From Sipunculus nudus (taxonomy: Eukaryota; Annelida; Sipuncula; Golfingiida; Sipunculidae): 64,000 nt of DNA. Below, piece after piece: positions 36,171-47,089 of the stretch; position 1 is the first letter of the stretch, and every line of letters starts with the position of its first letter. The translations under genes and the position numbers were made by a program. The notes beneath the pieces are model-generated. The model did not search any database. It had not been told where the DNA came from and saw only the letters and a list, made by a program, of their open reading frames with translations. The DNA is taken from the NCBI GenBank assembly GCA_026874595.1, contig CM049314.1, positions 61,857,300 to 61,921,299 of the forward strand, in the 5' to 3' direction.

Positions 36171-37455
36171 CAGTCTGCGGAACAACATTTTCTACATTCC
36201 TTAATCATAAGATTGAAAATACCGAGTGATTTCGACTTGTAGACTGAAGTTGTCCGTACGTTGAATTATGATATGAACAATTTGTTAAAAACTCATGTTC
36301 AGGGAATTTATCAAAACAGATTTACTGCATACAAGAAAAAAGTGCAATTTCTTCAGAGCTGTAAAACATCGTGTCAAGAAAAGCATTAGTTCACAAATGG
36401 AAAAAGAATACTCAGTCACGTAGTTAGACATTTGCCCAGGTGGATCATTGGGAAAATCTGTGTTAATGACACATACTTAATACTTTATTATATAATCTTT
36501 CATGAAGTAATGGGATTTGAACATGTGTATTTAATTCCCATGTGTCAGAAAATATATACAGCTCAGAAAACTGTGGGAAAATATTTATCAACGCTTAATG
36601 ATAATTTGGAATGTAAGTGAAGCTCTAACTGTAATGCAGTGGTATATTAAAAATGTTGCTATTCATAAAGTTAACGGAATGGGCCTCTTTAAAATTTGAT
36701 TGGATGAAAGTCACGTATGGTTCATTGAAAATGATACAGCTATGAAGCCTTGCTTTGTATTAAATAGTCTAAAAGATTAACTTTAATGTTTCATATCTTA
36801 TAAGCATTAATGAAAATGTCACTATGGCAACGACTGATGGATTATGGGAGAGCTGAGAAATGGAAATGCTGTTTTCATGGGGATAACAGTAAGGCATTCT
36901 GGGACAGGTTTTTTTAACGTGGCCACATTGGCGTTTTCCGTGAAGGATGTCGGGACATCATAACCTAAATAAGCACAAAGTAGCAGGTGTGCTATGCAAA
37001 CGGCAGTTTTTTAAATGTTGTCATTACTAATTATCAATTAACCGACAATAACAGGTGCTTGCTACAACCTATTTACACCATTCATTCAGGTGATTCCTAA
37101 ATCTAAGCCTGTATCATTTTAATTCCGCGGATGCTTTTGCCGAGTGTATTATTGCTTATTTTATCCAAACAAATTTACGAAAGTTGCACACGCATACATA
37201 AAAATACACCCAGGGCACTTTGGGGGATTACGTGTTTTATCACGTGAATTGTGCACACTTAGTGTTTTTGTATTCGGGTAAGCATACATACGTAATCTAT
37301 GCCGATTATTCCGAACAAAGTCACATGATAGCATGTAGCGGCAAGTAATAGAATAAGCTAAAACAGGTCTAGTAGATATCAGTGAATGTATAAAGTTGAC
37401 CAATTGAACCCGTCACCAAATTCTCTTTCAGTTGTGGTTAACTTGATTCCGCCAT

Positions 37456-37469
37456 ACGCCACCTGAGGG
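37456..37469 (-). promoter_or_regulatory. CTCF-like motif (weak)
   Basis: Minus-strand CCCTCAGGTGGCGT matches 11 of 14 core positions. Confidence 0.3.
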
Positions 37470-37554
37470 CCCTCCAGTACGTTGTAAACAATTTGCATTT
37501 TGAAATGCCCTTTGTTGGAGATTAGAACTTTGCTCCTCTCAACCTCTTCATAGA

Positions 37555-37568
37555 GCGCCATCTACCGC
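37555..37568 (-). promoter_or_regulatory. CTCF-like motif, inverted partner of 38267
   Basis: Minus-strand GCGGTAGATGGCGC contains the complete 10-bp core TAGATGGCGC. Exactly the same 14 bases occur on the + strand at 38267-38280. Confidence 0.42.
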
Positions 37569-38266
37569 AGTTCACGCTAGATTTCCCTTTTCCCTGATTG
37601 CTCAAGACACTTTCACACGAGATTTGAAAGCATAAATGCATCTGGGCAAACTGGGGTCTTATCCCCCTCACATTGAAGATGCTTATCCGGAAATAAAATG
37701 ATGTAACAGAAGTAGGCAGTAGTTGATTCAGTAAAATTACACAGTCCTAGATTCCCGTGCAAGCAATGTCGACGGAGTAGGGACATGACGAAATTAATAC
37801 GTCGTGTTTAACTTTGTTGAAGTTATTCACGCCCAAGCATTCCTTTATTTTTCAAAAGGCATTGAGCTTATTTTAAGAACCTTGTAGGTATGCGATCTTA
37901 ATCGTTAAGCTTTGCAGTTATTGGATAATATAGCTGGACTTGGCACCCGTACGTTGAGATAATATGTATCTTGTGTTATTTCTACCCGGGGTCTAATCAG
38001 TTTATTGAAATATTCTATATGATTTACATGTTCATGATAAGGAACAATAGAACTATTGTTTCACTAATGTGAAGGCCGTGAGTAATGCCATAGAGAGTGA
38101 TGAGAGGACGGCAGAACCACTTCGACTATTCTTCTTGCATGATTAGTTAACACCATATATTTCGCGCCCAATTTGTAGTCTGGCACCCACCGTGCTTTAT
38201 GATTACTACCGAGAACAGCGGGATCACACACAGAGGTCGGTACAAGTCTACGGAACTCAGCTGTGG

Positions 38267-38280
38267 GCGGTAGATGGCGC
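38267..38280 (+). promoter_or_regulatory. CTCF-like motif, inverted partner of 37555
   Basis: GCGGTAGATGGCGC on the + strand, a perfect 14-bp inverted match to 37555-37568 about 0.7 kb away, giving a divergent pair. Confidence 0.42.
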
Positions 38281-38898
38281 ACTGTTAGGGTTGATCTTCT
38301 CCATTTTACACAGTGTTTACCCATGCTTAACCAGTGTCGGAACCAAGACCAAAGTAGCTCTATATATGACTGCCTGAGTGATCTCCACGCGATCTTTTTG
38401 CCGCAGTAGGTCGTGCACAGAATTTACTCAAGCGCAGAAGCGCAGCATTCTTAGAGAAATTTGCAAGCTTCTGTATAGAATAAAAAGGTATTCTCTTATG
38501 TCTTTTTAAGTTACAGTCTGGTTGTGTTGGTAAGATTATAAACTGGCAATAATGCCATTGTCACAAGTAAACCTGTGCTGAATAAACATCTGGTATGTAA
38601 CTTGATTGCATTATTGACTTTAGCTCTTCAGGCTTGCTGTTCTGATGTTATACGACCTTGTCCTCTGACCTTGATTATGACGGTTGACTCTTTCATACTG
38701 AAACCTCTTCCAGTCTCCAGTTGTAGGGCGGGCCGAGATTATTTATCTCAACGGTCAAACTTCATAATAAAAATTCATAACAATCCAAGAAAAATCGTTC
38801 TTTAAATATAATGCGTTGGATTGTCAACAGATCCGTATCACAGATGCATTAGTGCATGTAATTTGCAACGTTGATCAAACATGTTTCTTCCTATAACT

Positions 38899-39065
38899 AC
38901 AATCCACATACAGTCCCTGTATCTACATACAGCCACTATATCTATACCTATAGTCCCTGTATCTGCATACAGCCCCTATATCTACACACAGCTCCTATAT
39001 CTACACACAACCCCTATATCTACACACAAATCTACATACAGCCCCTATATCTCCATACAGCCCCA
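38899..39065. repeat. minisatellite of about 19 bp, 'CCCCTATATCTACACACAG'
   Basis: About eight imperfect copies of CCCCTATATCTACATACAG. Two overlapping open frames of Tyr/Ile/His/Ser repeats are by-products. Confidence 0.8.
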
Positions 39066-39260
39066 ACTATAACAGTGCACTGTTGGTATGGAAACAATTC
39101 CCGAGAACGTCAGAAACATGACAAATTTTGATAAATACATATACAAAATGTTACTCAATAAGCATGTTCTTTAACATGTGCAACAAATTCTCTAGTATAT
39201 GACCGGGTTTGCATTGGGTCAGAATGTATTTGTATATCCAACAAGAGAAGCAACCCAGTT

Positions 39261-40082
39261 TTTAGCTCAGCTGACTATAAGTCATCTGAGCTATAGTCGT
39301 GGTCCATTGTCCGTCGTCCGTCCGTCTGTCCGTCCGTCCGTCCGTCCGTCCGTCCGTCCGTCCGTAGATGTGGCACGTTTTGAAACCGTAAGACCTAGGA
39401 ATCCAAAATTCGGTATCATGTTAGATGTCCCCAAGATCTCCTACCAAGCCGAAAACTGGGTCTTTGCAACTTCGTTCCTTTGAGAAATTAAGGAAAAACC
39501 TCAATTTTTTATTAAAAACCTATTTTCACACTTCAGAACTGCCTAATATCAAAACCACTCATCTGTTTTTCCTCATATTTACCATAAATATTCCTCTATA
39601 TAGTTCCTATGTACCTGCCAGAAATTATGTCTGTATTATTTAATTTAAAAAAGTTATGGGCCCAAACATAATGCATTTTGTAAAAAATCAGGAAAGATAT
39701 TTGATCACTTAACACAAGAAATGTTAGAGCTATCGACCTTTTTTCCAGTAATATAACTTTAATTAATCAAAATTAAATTGTATACCCAAAATTAGATGAA
39801 AATCTTTTAAATTTTCTAAAATATTAATAAAAATAAAAAATTGGTACCTTAAATTTAGCCCAACTTTGACCATGGCACGTTTTTTTCCTGTAAGTTTACT
39901 GTGGATTTAATTTTCACAGCATGTTTTTGTTAGCATTTCAACTGTTAACACCAAAAATTTGAAACCAGTTGATCAAAAACTGTAGATTTTAATAAGTTTT
40001 CAAGCACCATGTAACATATTGTTTACCTCAAGCTAGTGTTATGCAGTTTGCAAGAGCTCAGCTCCCCAGCTTCAGCTCTTAG
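39261..40082 (+). mobile_element. hairpin and (CCGT)n-headed element
   Basis: The left hairpin (39263-39293) has arms TAGCTCAG/CTGAGCTA plus TGACT/AGTCA around ATA. A (CCGT)n tract follows at about 39310-39365. The right hairpin (40052-40080) has arms AAGAGCT/AGCTCTT plus AGCT/AGCT. No transposase seen. The same two-hairpin design appears in the other families of the window. Confidence 0.7.
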
Positions 40083-40740
40083 TTCCTTAAATTCGGCATA
40101 CAGTTAGATGTCTCCAAAATCCCCTACCATGCCAAGAATTTGGTCACTAGGACTTAATACCTTCGAGATATTAATGAAAAACTTCATTTTTCCATTAAAA
40201 ACCCATTGTTACACTTCAAGACTGCCTAATATCAAAACCACTGATCTGACTTTAATCATAAATAATATACATATTTTTCATTCTCTATGCACATGCCAGA
40301 ATGATGTCAGTATTGCGTAATTGTTTTAAGTTATGGGCCCAAACATAATGCACTTTGTAAAAAATCAAGAAATATATTTACTCCCTTAACAAGGGCATTG
40401 CTAAAGCTAGAGATTTTTTTGTCAGGGATGTAACATTATTTAATCAAGATTCAATTGAATACCCAAAATTAGTTCTGAATTTTTCAAATTTTATAAGTTA
40501 TTAGTATAAATATAAAATTAGTACCTTAAATTTTGCCCAACTGTGACCATGGCACGTTTGTGTCCTGTGAGCACTGTTGATATAATTTTCATATCATGCA
40601 CACATTGGGAATTCAGCTTTTTAGTTTAGAAAGCTGAAAGAAATTGGCCAAAAATTGTAGCTTTTATTAATGTTTTTTATGAGATCCTGTCAGACTTTGG
40701 CTCTCTCCAGCCCCTCTTGAGTCACCTGTATGTTGACCTT
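40083..40740 (+). repeat. second body copy of the (CCGT)n-headed element
   Basis: AAATTCGGCATACAGTTAGA through CTGCCTAATATCAAAACCAC and TTATGGGCCCAAACATAATG repeats the body at 39404-40020 at an offset of about 685 bp, without a second left hairpin. Confidence 0.7.
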
Positions 40741-42125
40741 GTTGACCTTTCATCAAATTATGCACGCTTGAGGCAAGGCATGCAGGAATCCAGGCAGCTT
40801 ATGGCCAGCCACAGTTGATCCAGGTGTCCAACCCAACTCATCTAGTAGTTTTAACCAACAACATAACAATAAACAATAAATTAATAAATTTTTATTGGTT
40901 TTTAATAACAAATTAAAGAAAAATAGAAAAGGAATTTGTTAGTTTATAATAACAGGAAATTAACTTGCAGTTACTGATGATATAAGAATCTTGTATCGAT
41001 GGGTAGAATGTCACATATTCCAAATAACACCATGCAGTCACCTATGGCATTTTTCAGTTCAATTTTAATGATAAAGAAGTAAATCATATTATTCATTACT
41101 AATCATAAGGGATCATATGAAGGAAATTAATGATAGACAAAGATGCAGTTGATAATATTAATCTAGATTCCTACTGTGTCTAGTGTGTACATTGATGTGA
41201 AATTAGTCCAAAATGAATTTTTTACAGTTATTTTTTAATATAAATAAAAGCCATAAAACCAGGTACTTATGATCATTATTTAAATGTGTGAATTTTGTAT
41301 ATTCTGGATTCTCAACATCATTGGTTGGTGAAACTGAATAAATACCAAACATGGTGCGAATACTTTGTAATTGTATTTAAATACGAATATGATTATGTAC
41401 TCCATTATAAAATTTCTTGCATAAAGAATAGGAATTCAGGTAAAAATGAAAGTATATGAATACTCGTGCAAATACTTTCAAAATGTATTCATGAATGCAT
41501 TCATGAATATATTCTTTAATATTATTTTAATAATCATATCAGTTATATTTCATTTAAAAAAATCATATGATTCTCTTATTATTTTTTATAAAAATTATAT
41601 TTGGGACAATATTTGTAATTTTTTTTAATAAATAGTTAAACTCTTATATTATATGTTCTGCTTATAAGTTATATGGCCAAGTCAAAATCTGTGTGACAAC
41701 AGTACTCCATTTGTTAATAAAATAAATGAAATCAATCCTCTTCCCTGTCTCCAAAGGTACTATCAAAATCATACATAAGCTAAACAACAACTCATAATAC
41801 AGCTTATATTTATTACCACACAAAACCAGCATGTGCCTCATTTCTAAATAATATTTTTTTATCATATATAACAGCTGAGCGTCGTGACCCATAGGTCCCT
41901 TGTTTTTTTTATTTGATCATCTTCCAGGCAACTCCACTGGTTTAGGTCATACGTTTTCTTAGTTCATACCACCAGTACTGGCAGTAGCACGGTGTAAATA
42001 CTCCAAAATGAAGGATGAGTGGTCGGATCCATGTGGAATTAGAGACATGATGTTTCTTATTTATTTGGAATATCAATGCAACTATACATTTCTTTAGTCC
42101 ACTCCATCCACTCGTTTCGACCTGT
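40741..42125. other. AT-rich intergenic sequence
   Basis: No gene recognised. GAGTGGTCGGATCCATG at about 42016 matches the sequence flanking the tRNA copies of the array, so a decayed array unit may reach back to about 42000. Confidence 0.5.
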
Positions 42126-42465
42126 TATTAGCTCAGCTGACTATAAGCCAAATTAGCTATAGCGATGGTCATCTGTCCGTCGGCTGTCCGTCCGTCTGTC
42201 TTTGAACCATTGAACCTAAGAATATGAAATTCGGCACACTGTTAGATTTCCCAAGAATCTCCTACCAAAATGAAAACTGGGTCACTACGACTTGGTTCTT
42301 GCGAGAATAAAAAAAAAATCAGAATTTCCATTAAGAATTTATTATCACACTTCAGGACTGTAAATATCAAAACCACATCTTTTTCTTCATATTATTACCT
42401 ATATTTCCCTAAATAATTCCTATATACATGCCAGAAATTAGGTCAGTAAAATGTATAAAATTAAA
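42126..42465 (+). mobile_element. truncated (CCGT)n-headed element abutting the array
   Basis: The left end TTAGCTCAGCTGACTATAAG with a (CCGT)n tract and body words (AAATTCGGCACACTGTTAGA, CTCCTACCAAAATGAAAACT) matches 39261 onwards. Homology stops at 42465, directly at the 3' end of the first tRNA-like locus. Confidence 0.7.
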
Positions 42466-42539
42466 GGCCCTGCTGGGATTCGAACCTAGGATCTCCCTAT
42501 TTATTAGACAGGCGGTTTAACCAGCTAAGCCACACAGCC
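42466..42539 (-). pseudogene. tRNA-Thr-derived locus with AAT anticodon, array copy 1
   Basis: 74 nt. The anticodon loop CTAATAA reads AAT (Ile) instead of AGT; the anticodon stem still pairs (CCTGT/ATAGG with one G-T). Mismatches occur in the acceptor (5-68) and T stem (51-63), C24 is in the D stem, and there is one extra variable-loop base. Probably a pseudogene at the array edge. Confidence 0.6.
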
Positions 42540-43491
42540 AGCTGTCATGAAAAAGGAGTGATCGGATCCATGCTGAATTGGAAACATATATATGTTCCTG
42601 ATTGCTTTCTCAGTTACATGTCAACAGTTGGAACTATATACTGTCCGTGATAGAAACCTGTTCTTGCTTTCTTGTCATTTATATGCTGAGATTTAAATTA
42701 AGGATCTCCTGTTTGGTGATGTACTTGAAGATATATGTCTAGGTTGGTAGATCCATAGAGGGTTGAGTCCAGTACATTTGTTCCTTTCGTATATTCTCGG
42801 GCAGTCGAATGTTTCTTGTGCAGAGGAATTCTGTTTTACGTTTTCTATGATGCATGTGCTTATTCATACCTTTCTTTATATCTTTCTTTTGAAATCTGTT
42901 GTTGATTTATTTCATGATTTTAATCTCTCTGCCGCCCTTATCGTTTGAAAGTGTAAGCAATGCTTTGATTTAAATTAAGGATCTCCTGTTTGGTGATATA
43001 GGCCTAGTTGAAGATATATTTCAAGGTTGGTAGATCCATAGAGGTTCGAGTTTATCAGTACATTTGTTCCTCTCGTATATTCTCGTGCAGTCGAATGTTT
43101 CTTATGCGAAGGGGATTTTCTCTTCTTATTTCTGTCGGTATGGATTGTCTGATTAAATAAATTATAGAATAAACAGTGGCAGTACGGTTTTAATAATTGA
43201 AAATGATATATATTTGTCGTTTTTCAAAATCGGTCCTTCATCCATATCTCTTCAGCAGTCTTTTATGAGGTACTTAGAAATGACCAACTATGCTCCCGTG
43301 AAACTGATATCTATCTAGAGTAGAACCGTATTTTTACTGAAATTTTGCAGACATAGAGCTCATTTTTTTTTAAAAAAAAGGAAAACTTCTGATTTGTGTA
43401 ATAAGTGGGATTGTTAATTAATGCTGGTTTCATGTCGTTTTCTGGTAGCTGTCATGTCAATGTTTCTGCAGTTTGTAGCTTTAAAAGTTAA

Positions 43492-43564
43492 GGCCCTGCT
43501 GGGATTCGAACCCAGGATCTCCTGTTTACTAGACAGGCGCTTTAACCAACTAAGCCACAGAGCC
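43492..43564 (-). tRNA. tRNA-Thr(AGU), standard copy 2
   Basis: 73 nt, full cloverleaf: acceptor GGCTCTG/CAGGGCC (one U-G), D stem GCTT/AAGC, anticodon stem CCTGT/ACAGG with loop CTAGTAA (anticodon AGT), T stem CTGGG/CCCAG with TTCGAAT. Box A TGGCTTAGTTGG and box B GGTTCGAATCC are complete; a TTTT terminator follows within a few bases. No intron, CCA not encoded. A34 would be edited to inosine to read ACU/ACC/ACA. Confidence 0.93.
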
Positions 43565-43920
43565 AGCTGTCATTGAAAAGGAGTGGTCGTATCCATGGTG
43601 AATTGGAAACCTATATATGTTTCTGATTGATTTCTACAATTATCTGGCAACAGTTGGAACTTTACTGTCCGTGATAGAAACCTATTCTTGCTTTCTTGTC
43701 ATTTATATTTCCATGCCACGTCAGGAGCAGATGATGTTCACCCTTTTACATTGTTAAATCATCATATCCAGTATCCCAAATAAAAGCAGAGGAATTCTGT
43801 TTTACGTTTTCTATGATGTATGTGCTTATTCATACCTTTCTTTATATCGTTCTTTTGAAGGGTGTTGTTGATTTATTTCATGATTTTAATCTTTCTGCCG
43901 CCCTTATGTTTGAAAGTGTA

Positions 43921-43956
43921 AGCACTGCTGTGATTTAAATGAAGGATCTCCTGTTT
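43921..43956 (-). pseudogene. decayed tRNA-Thr 3' half in the spacer
   Basis: Same relic as at 44873: AGCACTGCTGTGATTTAAAT then GAAGGATCTCCTGTTT. Equivalent relics begin at about 45823, 48006 and 48956, and one lies in every later regular unit. Confidence 0.7.
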
Positions 43957-44444
43957 GGTAATGTACTTGAAGATATATGTCTAGGTTGGTAGATCCATAG
44001 AGGTTTGAGTCCTTCAGTACATTTGTTCCTTTCGTATATTCTCGGGCAGTCGAATGTTTCTTGTGGAATGGGGGATTTCTCTACTTATTTCGGCCGGTGT
44101 GGATTGTCTGATTAAAACAATTATAGAATAAACAGTAGCAATACGGTTTTAATAATTGAAAATGATATATATTTGTTTTCTTTCAAAATCGGTCCTTCAT
44201 CCATATCACTTCAGCAGTCTTTCATCAGGTACTTAGATATGACCAAATATGTTTCCGTGAAACTGATGGAGCTGAACCGTATTTTTACTGAAATTTTCAA
44301 GACATAGAGCTGATTTTTTTTTAGAAAAAAGGGAAATTCTTCTGATTTGTGTTATAAGTGGAATTGTTAATTAATACTGGTTTCATGTCGTTTTCTGGTA
44401 GCTGTCATGTCAATGTTTCTGCAGTTTGTAGCTTTAAAAGTGTA

Positions 44445-44517
44445 GGCCCTGCTGGGATTCGAACCCAGGATCTCCTGTTTACTAGACAGGCGCTTTAACC
44501 AACTAAGCCACAGAGCC
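44445..44517 (-). tRNA. tRNA-Thr(AGU), standard copy 3
   Basis: Identical to copy 2. The TTTT terminator (44436-44439 on + as AAAA) lies five bases after the 3' end. A TATA-like TTTATAGG lies about 45 bp upstream. Confidence 0.93.
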
Positions 44518-44872
44518 AGCTGTCATGGAAATGTAGTGGTCGGATCCATGCTGAATTGGAAACCTATAAAGTTTCTGATTGATTTCTACAATTATCTGTC
44601 AACAGTTGGAACTTTACTGTCCGTGATAGAAACCTATTCTTGCTTTCTTGTCATTTATATTTCCATGCCACGTCAGGAGCAGACGATGTTCACCCTTTTA
44701 CATTGTTAAGTGGTCATATCCAGTATCCCAAATAAAAGCAGAGGAATTCTGTTTTACGTTTTCTATGATGTATGTGCTTATTCATACTTTTCTTTATATC
44801 GTTCTTTTAAAGGGTGTTGTTAATTTATTTCATGTTTTCAATCTTTCTGCCGCCCTTATGTTTGAAGGTGTA

Positions 44873-44908
44873 AGCACTGCTGTGATTTAAATGAAGGATC
44901 TCCTGTTT
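44873..44908 (-). pseudogene. decayed tRNA-Thr 3' half in the spacer
   Basis: Aligns without gaps to the 3' half of the intact tRNA: 28 of 36 positions identical, including AGGATCTCCTGTTT (anticodon-stem 3' side and variable region) and CTGCTG. Flanks align too: GTGTA next to the 3' end, CAATCTTTCTGCCG versus CAATGTTTCTGCAG beyond it, and TGGTAGATCCAT versus TGGTCGGATCCAT on the 5' side. The 5' half is lost by a deletion of about 28 bp. Confidence 0.75.
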
Positions 44909-45395
44909 GGTAATGTACTTGAAGATATATGTCTAGGTTGGTAGATCCATAGAGGTTTGAGTCCTTCAGTACATTTGTTCCTTTCGTATATTCTCGGGCA
45001 GTCGACTCTTTCTTGTGCAATGGGGGATTTCTCTACTTATTTCGGCCGGTATGGATTGTCTGATTAACAAAATTATAGAATAAACAGTAGCAATACGGTT
45101 TTAATAATTGAAAATGATATATATTTGTTTTCTTTCAGAATCGGTCCTTCATCCATATCACTTCAGCAGTCTTTCATCAGGTACTTAGATATGACCAACT
45201 ATGTTTCCGTGAAACTGATGGAGCTGAACCGTATTTTTACTGAAATTTTCAAGACAAAGAGCTGATTTTTTTTAGAAAAAAGGGAAATTCTTCTGATTTG
45301 TGTTATAAGTGGAATTGTTAATTAATACTGGTTTCATGTCGTTTTCTGGTAGCTGTCATGTCAATGTTTCTGCAGTTTGTAGCTTTAAAAGTGTA

Positions 45396-45468
45396 GGCCA
45401 TGCTGGGATTCGAACCCAGGATCTCCTGTTTACTAGACAGGCGCTTTAACCAACTAAGCCACAGAGCC
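45396..45468 (-). tRNA. tRNA-Thr(AGU), copy 4 with acceptor change
   Basis: Differs from the standard copy by one base in the 3' acceptor strand (CATGGCC instead of CAGGGCC), breaking pair 5-68. Boxes and terminator are intact; may still work. Confidence 0.8.
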
Positions 45469-46345
45469 AGCTGTCATGGAAATGTAGTGGTCGGATCCAT
45501 GCTGAATTGGAAACCTATAAAGTTTCTGATTGATTTCTACAATTATCTGTCAACAGTTGGAACTTTACTGTCCGTGAAAGAAACCTATTCTTGCTTTCTT
45601 GTCATTTATATTTCCATGCCACGTCAGGAGCAGATGATGTTCACCCTTTTACATTGTTAAATCATCATATCCAGTATCCCAAATAAGAGCAGAGGAATTC
45701 TGTTTTACGTTTTCTATGATGAATGTGCTTATTCATACCTTTTTTATATTGTTCTTTTGAAGGGTGTTGTTGATTTATTTCATGATTTTAATCTTTCTGC
45801 CGCCCTTATGTTTGAAAGTGTAAGCACTGCTGTGATTTAAATGAAGGATCTCCTGTTTGGTAATGTACTTGAAGATATATGTCTAGGTTGGTAGATCCAT
45901 AGAGGTTTGAGTCCTTCAGTACATTTGTTCCTTTCGTATATTCTCGGGCAGTCGAATGTTTCTTGTGCAATGGGGGATTTCTCTACTTATTTCGGCCGGT
46001 GTGGATTGTCTGATTAAAACAATTATAGAATAAACAGTAGCAATACGGTTTTAATAATTGAAAATGATATATATTTGTTGTCTTTCAAAATCGGTCCTTC
46101 ATCCATATCATTTAAGCAGTCTTTCATCAGGTACTTAGATATGACCAACTATGTTTCCGTGAAACTGATGGAGCTGAACCGTATTTTTACTGAAATTTTC
46201 AAGACATAGAGCTGATTTTTTTTAGAAAAAAGGGAAATTCTTCTGATTTGTGTTATAAGTGGAATTGTTAATTAATACTGGTTTCATGTCGTTTTCTGGT
46301 AGCTGTCATGTCAATGTTTCTGCAGTTTGTAGCTTTAAAAGTGTA

Positions 46346-46418
46346 GGCCCTGCTGGGATTCGAACCCAGGATCTCCTGTTTACTAGACAGGCGATTTAAC
46401 CAACTAAGCCACCGAGCC
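46346..46418 (-). tRNA. tRNA-Thr(AGU), copy 5, U24/G6 class
   Basis: D stem has U24 opposite C11 and the acceptor has G6 opposite A67 (GGCTCGG/CAGGGCC). Anticodon AGT and both boxes retained. Always sits next to a long unit. Function uncertain. Confidence 0.7.
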
Positions 46419-46774
46419 AGCTGTCATGGAAATTTAGTGGTCGGATCCATGCTGAATTGGAAACCCATATATGTTTCTGATTGATTTCTACAACTATCTG
46501 TCAACAGTTGGAACTTTACTGTCCGTGATAGAAACCTATTCTTGCTTTCTTGTCATTTATATTTCCATGCCACGTCAGGAGCAGATGATGTTCACCCTTT
46601 TACATTGTTAAATCATCATATCCAGTATCCCAAATAAAAGCAGAGGAATTCTGTTTTGCGTTTTCTATGATGCATGTGCTTATTCATACCTTTATTTATA
46701 TCTTTCTTTTTAAGGCTGTTGTTGATTTATTTCATGATTTTATTCTTTCTGTCGCCCTTATGTTTGAAAGTGTA

Positions 46775-46810
46775 AGGACTGCTGAGATTTAAATTAAGAA
46801 TCTCCTGTTT
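46775..46810 (-). pseudogene. decayed tRNA-Thr relic, first of two in a long unit
   Basis: AGGACTGCTGAGATTTAAAT then TAAGAATCTCCTGTTT; the long unit has this and a second relic at 47055 because of the internal 279-bp duplication. Confidence 0.65.
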
Positions 46811-47054
46811 GGTGATGTACTTGAAGATATATGTCTAGGTTGGTAGATCCATAGAGGGTTGAGTCCTTCAGTACATTTGTTCCTCTCGTATATTCTCGGG
46901 CAGTCGAATGTTTCTTGTGCAGAGGAATTCTGTTTTACGTTTTCTATGATGCATGTGCTTATTCATACCTTTCTTTATATCTTTCTTTTGAAGGCTGTTG
47001 TTGATTTATTTCATGATTTTAATCTCTCTGCCGCCCTTATCGTTTGAAAGTGTA

Positions 47055-47089
47055 AGCAATGCTTTGATTTAAATTAGGATCTCCTGTTT
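47055..47089 (-). pseudogene. decayed tRNA-Thr relic, second of two in a long unit
   Basis: AGCAATGCTTTGATTTAAAT then TAGGATCTCCTGTTT, one base shorter than the others. The same pair occurs in the long units at about 50188, 55225 and 59298. Confidence 0.65.

Larger units (their letters stand above)
34812..39260. other. CAB39 3' flank and intergenic sequence
   Basis: No supported gene. Poly(A) signal candidates are at 34989 and 35519. 36100-38300 carries four CTCF-like motifs (separate entries). The minus-strand 86-codon open frame at 38064-38324 has no recognisable domain. Confidence 0.5.

Noticed and set aside
38064-38324. 86-aa minus-strand open frame next to the CTCF-like motifs
   Set aside because: No recognisable family; relatively GC-rich intergenic sequence gives long chance frames.
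45400-45660. 86-aa open frame reading through tRNA sequence
   Set aside because: It reads the antisense of a tRNA gene (...GFEPRISC...), a common false ORF.
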